DNA of 7,096 nucleotides from DASPXY01 sp038227745 (GCA_038227745.1 JBBRPS010000546.1:1-7096); one strand, 5' to 3'; shown: positions 1-6,014, numbered from the stretch's first letter. The notes: generated from the letters alone by a model not told the origin. Numbers and translations: made by a program.

Positions 1-1
1 C

Positions 2-175
2 CACGACCGCTGGTTCCTGGACCGCGTGGCGACGCACATCCTGGCGTTCGAGGGCGACAGCAAGACGGTCTGGTGCGAGGGCAACTACCAGAGCTACGAG
101 GCGCAAAGGAAGCAGCGCCTGGGCGCCGACGCGGACCAGCCGCACCGGCTGCGCTACAAGAAACTGACGCGGTAG
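2..175 (+). CDS. ettA: Energy-dependent translational throttle protein EttA, C-terminal fragment (ABC-F ATPase)
   Basis: This is the 3' end of a gene that begins before the window; 57 residues and a TAG stop are present. The fragment opens with HDRWFLDRVATHILAFEG, the H-loop region of the second nucleotide-binding domain of an ABC-F protein. It ends with the short tail of the EttA subgroup (EGNYQSYEAQRKQRLGADA, then HRLRYKKLTR). E. coli EttA ends very similarly, with a GNF/Y..YE..KK..LGADA..P.R..YK pattern. EttA-type proteins are cytoplasmic ATPases that bind the ribosomal E site and gate the first elongation step according to the ATP/ADP ratio; that role is known for the family and not visible here. 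The Walker motifs and the P-site-tRNA-interaction linker lie outside the window. The next gene starts 115 bases downstream and is unrelated in function. Confidence 0.9.
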   Translation, partial: HDRWFLDRVATHILAFEGDSKTVWCEGNYQSYEAQRKQRLGADADQPHRLRYKKLTR

Positions 176-221
176 TTAACCGGACGGCACGGGTTGCGGT
201 TCTGAAACGTGGGTGACATCG

Positions 222-259
222 GTCCGCCCGGGGTGGAGTCTTCGGAACCCCGGGCGGAC
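222..259. repeat. Intergenic 13-bp perfect hairpin
   Basis: GTCCGCCCGGGGT (222-234) is the exact reverse complement of ACCCCGGGCGGAC (247-259), with a 12-base loop (235-246). It lies 46 bases after the ettA stop and 31 bases before the ATPase start. No T-run follows either arm, so it is not a classic intrinsic terminator, though it could still block 3' exonucleases or attenuate read-through. The 10-mer CCCCGGGCGG from the right arm recurs at 1147-1156, just before the permease gene. A dispersed REP-like repeat is the best guess. Confidence 0.7.
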
Positions 260-277
260 GCTGGAAACCTGGTCGGC

Positions 278-281
278 GGAG
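278..281 (+). promoter_or_regulatory. Ribosome binding site GGAG of the ABC ATPase gene
   Basis: GGAG ends 9 bases before the ATG at 291. It supports that start over the in-frame opening at 213, which would force the protein to be translated through the hairpin at 222-259. Confidence 0.55.
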
Positions 282-290
282 CCAACGAGC

Positions 291-1037
291 ATGATGGAAC
301 TTCGGGACGCCACGAAACACTATCTGCAAGGGCGGCGCACGGTGCAGGCGCTGCGCGGCGTCAGCCTCCGCATCGAGGCGGGCGAGTACGTCTCCATCAT
401 GGGACCCAGCGGCTCGGGCAAATCGACGCTGATGCACCTGCTGGGCGCCCTCGACACGCCGACCTCCGGCGAGGTACTCTTTCAGGACCGCCCCCTGCAC
501 ACGCTGCCCGACAAGGAATTGTCGCTGCTGCGGCGGACGCGCATCGGCTTCGTCTTCCAGTTCTTCAACCTGATCCCCACCCTGACGGCCGTCGAGAACG
601 TCGCGCTGCCGCTGCTGCTCGCCGGCCAGCGCCGCGCACGGGCGCTCAAGCCCGCCGCCGTCGGCCTGGAGCGCGTCGGCCTCGGCGACCGCGCCAGCCA
701 CTTCCCCGACGAACTGTCCGGCGGCGAGATGCAGCGGGTGGCCATCGCCCGCGCCCTGGTCATCGACCCGGAGGCGGTGCTCTGCGACGAGCCGACCGGC
801 AACCTCGACTCGGCGACGAGCGCCGAGATCCTGCGGCTGCTGCGGAGCATCCCGGAGCCGGGCAAGCGCTCGGTGGTGATGGTGACGCACGACGCCGAGG
901 CCGCGGGCTACGGCGACCGCATCGTCCACATCAAGGACGGGCGGATTGATCGCGAGGAGTGGCTCCACCGGCGGCACGACGACGCGGCCCGCGAGAACGG
1001 CACCGGCCACCTCAAGGTCGTGTCCCCGAACCCATGA
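291..1037 (+). CDS. ABC transporter ATP-binding protein, LolD/MacB/YbbA class
   Basis: This 248-residue cytoplasmic ATPase powers the FtsX-type permease encoded just downstream. All ABC ATPase motifs are present: Walker A GPSGSGKST (38-46), Q-loop Gln90 in FVFQFFNLIPTLTAVENV, signature LSGGE (142-146), Walker B VLCDE (163-167), D-loop GNLD (170-173) and switch His200 in VTHD. The Q-loop segment and LSGGEMQR are typical of the LolD/MacB/YbbA/FtsE group, which drives lipoprotein release or export of hydrophobic or peptide substrates by a mechanotransmission mechanism. The length fits the family (about 220-250), with a polar 25-residue tail after the core. The start at 291 gives the canonical N-terminus and has GGAG upstream; a second ATG follows at 294. 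The permease begins 127 bases after the stop, and the gap holds a long palindrome. The substrate cannot be read from the sequence. Confidence 0.93.
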   Translation: MMELRDATKHYLQGRRTVQALRGVSLRIEAGEYVSIMGPSGSGKSTLMHLLGALDTPTSGEVLFQDRPLHTLPDKELSLLRRTRIGFVFQFFNLIPTLTAVENVALPLLLAGQRRARALKPAAVGLERVGLGDRASHFPDELSGGEMQRVAIARALVIDPEAVLCDEPTGNLDSATSAEILRLLRSIPEPGKRSVVMVTHDAEAAGYGDRIVHIKDGRIDREEWLHRRHDDAARENGTGHLKVVSPNP

Positions 1038-1041
1038 CGCG

Positions 1042-1118
1042 CCGGGAGAAGACACAAGCCCGAAGCGCGAGCGAGGGGCGGTCCCTCGCTCGCGCTTCGG
1101 GCTTGTGTCCTCTCCCGG
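1042..1118. repeat. Long planctomycete-type palindrome between the ATPase and permease genes
   Basis: Positions 1051-1077 pair without error with 1083-1109 (27 bp). After one A/C mismatch (1050/1110), 1042-1049 pairs with 1111-1118 (8 bp). The loop is GCGGT (1078-1082). The core of each arm reads CCCGAAGCGCGAGCGAGGG or its complement, a repeat I recall as abundant between planctomycete genes and often mistranslated as SPKRERG or ARSASEG peptides. Both of those appear here in overlapping frames. The element starts 4 bases after the ATPase stop and ends 46 bases before the permease start. In RNA it would form a very stable hairpin inside the presumed bicistronic message. No T-run follows, so a simple terminator is unlikely. 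Confidence 0.9.
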
Positions 1119-1164
1119 TGCCTTCGGCAGGATTACGGCCCGCCTCCCCGGGCGGGATAACCTC

Positions 1165-3747
1165 ATGCTAGGCGTCTACGCCACCCTCAGCCTCCGCTAC
1201 CTGCGCCGGCGGTGGTTCCGGGCCGTCCTCATCGTCGTCAGCATCGCCGCCGGCGTCGGCATGCTCGTCGGCACGCACGCGCTCAACCAGACCATGGAGA
1301 AGGCCGCCGCCGCCGCCGCCAACCCCATGGCCGGCGTCGCCGACCTCCTCGTCGGCAACGGCGACGCCCCCGTCGATGCCGCGCTCGCGCGCGAACTGGC
1401 CCAAATCGACGGCGTCCTGTCGGCGGCGCCGCGCGTCTTCGAGAACGTCAAGCTCCCCGATCTCGACAACCGCACCGTCCTCCTCGTCGGCCTCGACCTC
1501 CTCGCCGAGAAGAAGTCCGGCACCAACGCCCGCTGGCAGGTCCACTACGGCGCCGACACCGAGCACCAGTTCATTAGCGCGGCCTTCCACGGCCGCACCC
1601 CGGTCATCGTCGGCCGGCAGCTCGACGACTCTCTTCCCAAGGACACCAGGGACCTGCGCGTGCAGGCCACGGGGCGCAAGGAGGCGGTGAGCCTCCGCCG
1701 CGTCGGCGCCATCAGCGCCGCCGGCGCCGCCGCGGCGCTGGGCGGCAACGTGCTCATCCTCAACCTCGACGACGCCGCCCGCGCCGTCGGCCTCAAGGAC
1801 GGCAAGGCCACGCGCATCGACGTGACGCTCAAACCGGGGGCCGACCGGGCGACGGTGCAGAAGGCCGTCACACAGGTACTGGCCGGCCGCGCCGAGGCGC
1901 GCACGCCCGACGAGCAGAACCACTCGGTGCAGAACGTGATGGCCGGCATGCAGGTCGGCCTGCTGCTGTGCGGCGTGGCGGCGCTGGTGGTCGGCCTGTT
2001 CCTGGTCTACAACGCCCTGTCGGTCAGCGTGGCGGAACGGCGGCACGAGATCGGCATCCTCAGGGGCATCGGCGCCACGCGCGGCCAGATCCAGCGCCTG
2101 TTCGCCGGCGAGGCGGCTCTGCTCGGCCTGGCCGGCTCGCTGCTCGGCATCCCGCTGGGCATTGGCGTGGCCTACCTCGGTCTGCAGCCGATGCAGGGCG
2201 TGCTCAGCGAGATCTTCTACAGCCTGGACGCCTCCACAGTGGAGGTGAGCCAGGGGCTGCTGCTGACGGCGCTGGCGGCGGGCGTGCTGACGGCGGTGGC
2301 GGCGGCGGCGGTGCCGGCGTTCCTCGCCTCACGCGAGAAGCCCGCCGAGGCGGTCCGCCGCATCCCGTCGCCGCCGACCTGGCGGCACCGGGCGCTGCAG
2401 GTCGCCTCCAGCGTCGTGCTGCTGAGCGCGGGCCTGGCGTGCATCGCTCTGCGCGGCCTGCTGCCGCCGCGCGTCGGCATGTACGGCGGCCTGGGGCTGG
2501 TGGTGATCGCGACGCTGCTGGCGACGCCCCTGCTGACGGCGGTGTTTGCGCGGCTGCTGCAGCCGCTGGCCCGGCGTTTTCTGGGCATCGAGGGCCGCCT
2601 GGCCGCGGACAACCTGGTGCGTGCGCCGGGCCGGACGGGCCTGGTGATCGCCGCCCTGGCCGCGGGCGTGGCGCTGGTGATGCAGACGGCGGGCATCATC
2701 CGCAGCAACCGCATCGCCCTGCGCGAGTGGGTGCAGGAAACCATCGGCGCCGATCTGATCGTCTCGTCGGGCAGCCCGGTCAGCGCCGGCGGCCAGGGCC
2801 GGCCGATGGACGACGCCCTGGGCCGCAAGATTGCTGCGGTGGCGGGCGTCGAGGTGGCCCTGCCGATCCGCATGCGCAAGCAGTTCTTCCGCGACACGCA
2901 GGTCTTCCTGACCGTGCTGGACCCCGGCGACTTCTACGCCATCGACAGCAAGCGCAAGCCCGACGTGCTCGGCCTCGACCTGTACCGCCAGATGCGCGAC
3001 CGGCCCGACGCGGTGGTCGTGTCGGAGAATTTCAGCCTCCTTCACGGAGTGGACACGGGCGACACGATCGCGCTGCCGAGTCCGGGCGGCCCGGTGACGC
3101 TGCACGTGATCGGCAAGGTGGTGGACTACTCGTGGAACCACGGCACGGTCGTGGTGAACCGCGCTTTCTACCGCAAGCACTGGGACGACGACCGCGTGGA
3201 CGTGTTCGACGTCTATCTGAAGCCGGGCGCCGACGCCGCCGTGGTGCAGAAGGCGATCCTGGAGGGGTACGGGGCGGAGAACGGCCTGGTGGCGCTGACG
3301 CGCGGCGAGTTGCAGGGGCAGATCGATGACGTGGTGGAGCGGCTGTACGGGATCGCGTTCGGGCAGCAGATCGTGGTGATGTTCGTGGCGGCGCTGGGCG
3401 TGGTGACGGCGCTGTTGATCTCGGTGCTGCAGCGGCGGCGCGAGTTGGGACTGCTGCGGGCGATCGGGGCGTCGCGCGCGCAGGTGGTGCGCTGCGTGGT
3501 GGCCGAGGCGTCGCTGATGGGCGTGATCGGCACGCTGATCGGCCTGCTGGTCGGCATCCCGCTGCAGTGGTACGCGCTGCGGGTGGTGATATTGGAGGAA
3601 ACGGGGTACTCGTTCCCGGTGTACATCCCGTGGACGGCGTCGCTGCTGATCGCGGCGGCGTCGCTGCTGACGGCGCGGCTGGCGGGGCTGGGGCCGGCGC
3701 TGTACGCGGTGCGGCAGCGCATCCCCGAGGCGATCGCGCTGGAGTGA
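1165..3747 (+). CDS. ABC transporter permease with two FtsX domains (YbbP-like)
   Basis: This 860-residue inner-membrane protein is the transmembrane partner of the upstream ATPase. It has two copies of the MacB-type layout. TM1 (about 20-40) is followed by a periplasmic MacB_PCD-like domain (about 41-255) and the first FtsX domain, with TM2 (262-285), the coupling stretch ERRHEIGILRGIGATRGQI (about 290-308), TM3 and TM4 (365-388). Two or three segments (about 412-432, 439-465, 493-512) lead to the second periplasmic domain (about 515-725). The second FtsX domain has RRRELGLLRAIGASRAQVV (about 757-775) and TM9-10, ending near 846. Ten segments in one chain resembles E. coli YbbP, not the four-segment MacB or LolC/E. 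The frame is open from 946, but ATG 1165 gives a normal N-terminus, has GGGA 7 bases upstream, and avoids translating the palindrome. No adaptor (MacA-like) or outer-membrane gene is adjacent. The substrate is unknown; YbbAP is only a structural analogy. Confidence 0.9.
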   Translation: MLGVYATLSLRYLRRRWFRAVLIVVSIAAGVGMLVGTHALNQTMEKAAAAAANPMAGVADLLVGNGDAPVDAALARELAQIDGVLSAAPRVFENVKLPDLDNRTVLLVGLDLLAEKKSGTNARWQVHYGADTEHQFISAAFHGRTPVIVGRQLDDSLPKDTRDLRVQATGRKEAVSLRRVGAISAAGAAAALGGNVLILNLDDAARAVGLKDGKATRIDVTLKPGADRATVQKAVTQVLAGRAEARTPDEQNHSVQNVMAGMQVGLLLCGVAALVVGLFLVYNALSVSVAERRHEIGILRGIGATRGQIQRLFAGEAALLGLAGSLLGIPLGIGVAYLGLQPMQGVLSEIFYSLDASTVEVSQGLLLTALAAGVLTAVAAAAVPAFLASREKPAEAVRRIPSPPTWRHRALQVASSVVLLSAGLACIALRGLLPPRVGMYGGLGLVVIATLLATPLLTAVFARLLQPLARRFLGIEGRLAADNLVRAPGRTGLVIAALAAGVALVMQTAGIIRSNRIALREWVQETIGADLIVSSGSPVSAGGQGRPMDDALGRKIAAVAGVEVALPIRMRKQFFRDTQVFLTVLDPGDFYAIDSKRKPDVLGLDLYRQMRDRPDAVVVSENFSLLHGVDTGDTIALPSPGGPVTLHVIGKVVDYSWNHGTVVVNRAFYRKHWDDDRVDVFDVYLKPGADAAVVQKAILEGYGAENGLVALTRGELQGQIDDVVERLYGIAFGQQIVVMFVAALGVVTALLISVLQRRRELGLLRAIGASRAQVVRCVVAEASLMGVIGTLIGLLVGIPLQWYALRVVILEETGYSFPVYIPWTASLLIAAASLLTARLAGLGPALYAVRQRIPEAIALE

Positions 3748-3777
3748 CCGACCGGAAGGGGTCGCCGACGGAGCCGT

Positions 3778-4119
3778 TCACTTCTCACTGAGAAAGCGCT
3801 CGATGTCCGCCACGACCTTGTCCCAGCCGGTCGCTGTCTTATGGGCTTCCTTGTAGAGCGTGGAGGCGAGTTCCCAGTCCTCCTCTCCGTCCCTCACGAA
3901 CCAACGGCCCGCTTCCTCCCCCTTCAGGTTATGGAACCCCGTAACAACGTAATCTGGCTCGGTGCTGGGGGAGACGTACTCGATTCGGATTATCGAACCT
4001 GGCAAATGAACGTGGAAACCGGACGTGTCTGTTTGTCCGCGTTCCCACGGCAACTTGCCCGCACGGGTCTTGTCGAGTAACCCTTGAGCGATTTCCCGGA
4101 ATTTAGTGGCTGGGATCAT
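3778..4119 (-). CDS. Small uncharacterised soluble protein, 113 residues
   Basis: The protein has no signal peptide or membrane segment. It appears to have an N-terminal helix (residues 5-19), a KLPWE segment (22-26), a probable beta-rich middle (35-75, HVHLPGSIIRIEYVSP) and a long C-terminal helix (80-111, beginning EDWELASTLYKEA). I recall similar small proteins of unknown function from planctomycetes and other bacteria, with the same K(L/V)PWE and EDWEL..LY.EA patterns, but cannot name a domain. ATG 4119 is preferred because AGGAGG (4126-4131) sits 6 bases upstream; the frame is open to 4164, but the extra residues look like noise. The start lies inside the end of the upstream gene (17-base overlap), which suggests translational coupling and a shared message. 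It is the last gene of the - strand cluster, and its stop faces that of the permease 30 bases away. Base composition is less GC-rich than in the exporter genes. Confidence 0.78.
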   Translation of the reverse strand: MIPATKFREIAQGLLDKTRAGKLPWERGQTDTSGFHVHLPGSIIRIEYVSPSTEPDYVVTGFHNLKGEEAGRWFVRDGEEDWELASTLYKEAHKTATGWDKVVADIERFLSEK

Positions 4120-4627
4120 CGCCCGCCTCCTGTCTGTCTTCTGGGAACGGACCAAAGTGGCCATCGATCCTGGCCTGAAGCCTGACGGAAAAGGTGATCC
4201 ATTTGGGCTTCGCGAATTTCTTCAGCTCTCCGGCGGCGTGCCGGGTGCATGTGTGAGCCCACTTGCGGAGTTCGTCGGCGAACGCCGTCCATTCAGGGTC
4301 CGTGGCGACGAGCCGGGCCGCCTGGTCTGCCAGATCATTCATACGGACGGCGGCCATCTCCCAGCGTTCGTGATCAACATGCAGTTTCGTCTCATTGATG
4401 AATCGATGAGCGTTCGCCGCCGCATAGGCGAGGAAGCTTCGGTGGCTCTCGGCCCGCGCCTGTTCGGCAGCGGCCTTTGCGGCCATGGCCGCCGATTGGG
4501 TCTTCCGGATTTGCAGGATCGCATACACCAGCCCGGCGACCGTGAGAACGGCACTGGCAAGGGCGATGAGATCGCGCCAGACGTCGGTAAGCAAGGCGGA
4601 GGCTCCCGAGCGACTCACGGCCCCCAA
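4103..4627 (-). CDS. Membrane-anchored helical protein of unknown function, 174 residues
   Basis: One membrane segment lies near the N-terminus (residues 20-40, LIALASAVLTVAGLVYAILQI), followed by RKTQ and an Ala/Glu-rich stretch (about 44-65) likely to be a helix or short coiled coil. The remainder is helical and polar. The positive residues after the segment suggest that the C-terminal domain is cytoplasmic. The body includes HRFINETKLHVDHERWEMAA and a Trp-containing helical stretch, and I know of no enzyme motif in it. The start is uncertain: TTG 4627 and GTG 4618 are the only start codons before the membrane segment within an open frame bounded by an upstream TAA. Neither has a strong ribosome binding site (GGGGG lies 2 bases before the GTG). 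It overlaps the next gene by 17 bases. A gap of 148 bases separates it from the two-segment membrane protein gene upstream, and that gap holds nothing convincing. Confidence 0.75.
   Translation of the reverse strand: MGAVSRSGASALLTDVWRDLIALASAVLTVAGLVYAILQIRKTQSAAMAAKAAAEQARAESHRSFLAYAAANAHRFINETKLHVDHERWEMAAVRMNDLADQAARLVATDPEWTAFADELRKWAHTCTRHAAGELKKFAKPKWITFSVRLQARIDGHFGPFPEDRQEAGDDPSH
4126..4131 (-). promoter_or_regulatory. Ribosome binding site AGGAGG deciding the start at 4119
   Basis: On the - strand AGGAGG lies 6 bases before ATG 4119 and inside the coding sequence of the upstream gene. It selects the 113-residue protein over the longer frame beginning at 4164. Confidence 0.7.
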
Positions 4628-4775
4628 TGCACGGCAGCTTCGGTGCCAGCCGTTGGTCCTGCCCCTATGACCTTACCGCATCGCGCCAGCCCCGACAAGG
4701 AGAACACGGGCGCGGTTTCCCTCCGGGGCGTGCCACCGCGTGTGGCTGACGACGGCCGCGGGGCACGGAGAATGC

Positions 4776-5075
4776 TCACCAGCCGAGCCAGGAACGGATG
4801 CGGTTCAGCAAGGTGTTCGGGCCATTCCAGGAACTTTCGGAGGAGCCTTCGTCCGGCCCCAGTTGCCCCAGCAGAAAACAGGAGAACACCACCCACAACA
4901 GCAGGCCAAGCAGGAGCCAGCGTCCTCGCCTCCTGCCGACCTTTCCTAACGTTTTCGGGGTCGCGAGCAGGAGCGCGATTACGAATGCCAGGAAGAGGGA
5001 GCAAGCCAAGATGATCTCGAAGAACAGCACGAGCTCGTCAGGCCATCCTGCGGGATGCGGAGAGTGCCGGACCAT
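4776..5075 (-). CDS. Small membrane protein with two transmembrane segments, 99 residues
   Basis: I recognise no family. Two hydrophobic segments are clear: residues 15-38 (LVLFFEIILACSLFLAFVIA and on) and 53-72 (WLLLGLLLWVVFSCFLLGQL). They are joined by the strongly basic loop KTLGKVGRRRGR (41-52), so the positive-inside rule puts the loop in the cytoplasm and both ends outside. The C-terminus is a Ser/Asn/Gly-rich stretch followed by a short amphipathic LLNRIRSWLGW tail. The ATG at 5075 has AGGAGG (5084-5089) 8 bases upstream. It starts 15 bases after the stop of the 248-residue protein gene, so the two are probably co-transcribed. Overlapping frames on both strands are open as well, but only this one combines a good ribosome binding site, tight spacing and a coherent membrane-protein pattern. 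The function is unknown. Confidence 0.68.
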   Translation of the reverse strand: MVRHSPHPAGWPDELVLFFEIILACSLFLAFVIALLLATPKTLGKVGRRRGRWLLLGLLLWVVFSCFLLGQLGPDEGSSESSWNGPNTLLNRIRSWLGW

Positions 5076-5090
5076 TGCCGCAACCTCCTC

Positions 5091-5837
5091 TCACCTTCTG
5101 TCCAGGAGAAGATCGACCACCCAGCAGCCGCGGACGTGAGGCGCTGGCGCTCGGCAGTGGGATAGGATGGCCTCCTCCGTGCATCCTGCCTCTTCCAGAG
5201 CGTCGGCCAGCAACGGCAAGTCTTCCCAGCGGCACTCGTCGTACGCCGTGCGAGCCAGGGCGAGGGCCTGTGGCGTCCGCCAGGCGGGATCGACCGAAAG
5301 GGGGCGGAGGGGATTACAGAAAATCTCGCGAACCAGAGCGCACTCGTTGGGGCCGCGGTCGCCAGCCAGGGCGGCCTTGTCGGCAATCGCAGCTCCCTCT
5401 TCCGTACCCCACAGTTGGGGAGGGATGGCGGCACGAACGGCAAGCCCGATAACAAGGTCCGCTACATCCTGGGCCATGTAACGGTAGATGAACTCTTCCT
5501 GGGTGAGGAGCTCCGCCAAATGCACGAAACCATAGGTGAAAACGTCTTCTCTCGATGCTGTGCGGCCCAAAGCAGCGGGCTCGGCAGCCCGCCGCGCCTC
5601 TTCCGCGCCGCTCCTGACAGCCTGCAACGCTTCCGCGGTTTCTTGGTCGTCTGAAAAGCACTCGGCTACTTCGACTGCTCGCCGACTGATGTCCTCGTTC
5701 AGCAGAGGCCAGATGGTGCGGCAGCAAGCAACTGCGAACAGTCGGAGTTTACGTTCGTTCAGCCTTCCTTCGTCGTCCTCACACCAGCTGAGCAGGTCAA
5801 ATGCATCCCACCAGGTCGCCCAGTCCTGTTCATTCAT
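5091..5837 (-). CDS. Gemmataceae-type paralogous family protein of unknown function, 248 residues
   Basis: This is a soluble protein with no catalytic motif that I can name. It begins with a Trp-rich helix (MNEQDWATWWDAFDLLSW), followed by RKLRLFAVACCRTIWPLL (29-46), SRRAVEVAE (51-59), an Ala/Glu-rich variable middle, IFCNPLRPLSVDPAW (about 167-182), LPLLADALEEAGC (about 207-220) and the terminal HVRGCWVVDLLLDRR (234-248). I recall these conserved blocks, with the same Cys-Cys pair and CWVVDLLL ending, from a large family expanded in Gemmata-like planctomycetes. The ATG at 5837 is chosen because AGGAGGG (5844-5850) lies 6 bases upstream; the GTG/ATG codons further upstream give a Gly-rich extension of non-coding appearance. 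It is the first gene of the four-gene - strand cluster and diverges from the toxin-antitoxin operon across 184 bases. No convincing promoter for it is visible. Confidence 0.85.
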   Translation of the reverse strand: MNEQDWATWWDAFDLLSWCEDDEGRLNERKLRLFAVACCRTIWPLLNEDISRRAVEVAECFSDDQETAEALQAVRSGAEEARRAAEPAALGRTASREDVFTYGFVHLAELLTQEEFIYRYMAQDVADLVIGLAVRAAIPPQLWGTEEGAAIADKAALAGDRGPNECALVREIFCNPLRPLSVDPAWRTPQALALARTAYDECRWEDLPLLADALEEAGCTEEAILSHCRAPAPHVRGCWVVDLLLDRR

Positions 5838-5843
5838 GCCCTT

Positions 5844-5850
5844 CCCTCCT
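5844..5850 (-). promoter_or_regulatory. Ribosome binding site AGGAGGG deciding the start at 5837
   Basis: On the - strand AGGAGGG lies 6 bases before ATG 5837, which favours that start over the in-frame codons up to 5867. It is part of a 12-base stretch, GGTGAGAGGAGG (5845-5856 on the - strand), that recurs exactly at 5084-5095 before the next gene of the cluster. Confidence 0.7.
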
Positions 5851-5905
5851 CTCACCCCCATTCCCACCCTAACCGCGGATTCTCTGCATGTCCATGCTCA
5901 CCTGC

Positions 5906-5917
5906 TTCGGATCCGAA
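5906..5917. promoter_or_regulatory. Perfect 12-bp palindrome, candidate operator
   Basis: TTCGGATCCGAA reads the same on both strands. It lies in the divergent intergenic region, 44 bases before the -35 box of the toxin-antitoxin promoter and 69 bases before the start of the - strand cluster. Its half-site TTCGGAT recurs at 5944-5950 within the tandem repeats. Regulator binding is inferred. Confidence 0.4.
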
Positions 5918-5941
5918 TGGATCAGGCGCATCATCATCCCC

Positions 5942-5977
5942 GTTTCGGATGTTTCGGTTGTTGCTTTTGTTTCGGCT
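5942..5977 (+). repeat. Four tandem 9-base units overlapping the toxin-antitoxin promoter
   Basis: The units are GTTTCGGAT (5942-5950), GTTTCGGTT (5951-5959), the degenerate GTTGCTTTT (5960-5968) and GTTTCGGCT (5969-5977). The heptamer GTTTCGG therefore occurs at 5942, 5951 and 5969, with spacing 9 and 18. The degenerate third unit contains the putative -35 box. Direct repeats at near-helical spacing are the kind of site that excisionase-type HTH proteins bind, and such an HTH is encoded just downstream. The repeat is seen directly; the operator role is inferred. Confidence 0.5.
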
Positions 5978-5989
5978 GCGAGATATACT
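5961..5989 (+). promoter_or_regulatory. Sigma70-like promoter of the toxin-antitoxin operon
   Basis: TTGCTT (5961-5966) and TATACT (5984-5989) are separated by exactly 17 bases. TATACT differs from the TATAAT consensus at one position. The -10 box ends 32 bases before the antitoxin ATG, and an AT-rich patch like this is rare in the window. Repressor binding to the overlapping 9-base units would block the -35 box. Confidence 0.6.
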
Positions 5990-6009
5990 GATTAGAGGAG
6001 AGAGCAACT

Positions 6010-6014
6010 GAGGA
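6010..6014 (+). promoter_or_regulatory. Ribosome binding site GAGGA of the antitoxin gene
   Basis: GAGGA lies 7 bases before the ATG at 6022 and selects that start over the ATG at 6014, which opens a different frame. Confidence 0.6.

Noticed and set aside
213..290. N-terminal extension of the ABC ATPase starting at 213
   Set aside because: It would translate the hairpin at 222-259. The residues match no ABC domain, whereas ATG 291 has GGAG upstream and gives the canonical N-terminus.
946..1164. 73-residue extension of the permease overlapping the ATPase gene
   Set aside because: It reads through the ATPase 3' end in another frame and through the palindrome (SPKRERG peptide). ATG 1165 leads directly into a normal FtsX-type N-terminus.
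1303..1320. (GCC)6 microsatellite
   Set aside because: It encodes an Ala run inside the permease and fits the codon bias of a high-GC genome. No sign of slippage or frameshift is seen.
2329..3180. 283-residue - strand reading frame rich in His, Ala, Arg and Gln
   Set aside because: It is an antisense shadow of the permease. Long open antisense frames are normal opposite high-GC genes.
3749..3764. Possible terminator between the convergent genes
   Set aside because: The stem CGACC/GGTCG is only 5 bp with a 6-base loop and has no T-run on either strand.
4670..4698. Possible - strand promoter TTGTCG-17-TAAGGT before the single-segment membrane protein gene
   Set aside because: The spacing is right, but both boxes match consensus poorly (about 4/6 and 3/6), which is expected by chance in 148 bases.
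4615..5004. 129-residue - strand reading frame overlapping the two-segment membrane protein gene
   Set aside because: Its composition is Pro/Arg/Ala-rich with no domain and no good ribosome binding site. The 4776-5075 frame explains the region better.
4106..5014. 302-residue + strand reading frame
   Set aside because: It is antisense to two better-supported - strand genes, has low-complexity content and shows no recognisable domain.
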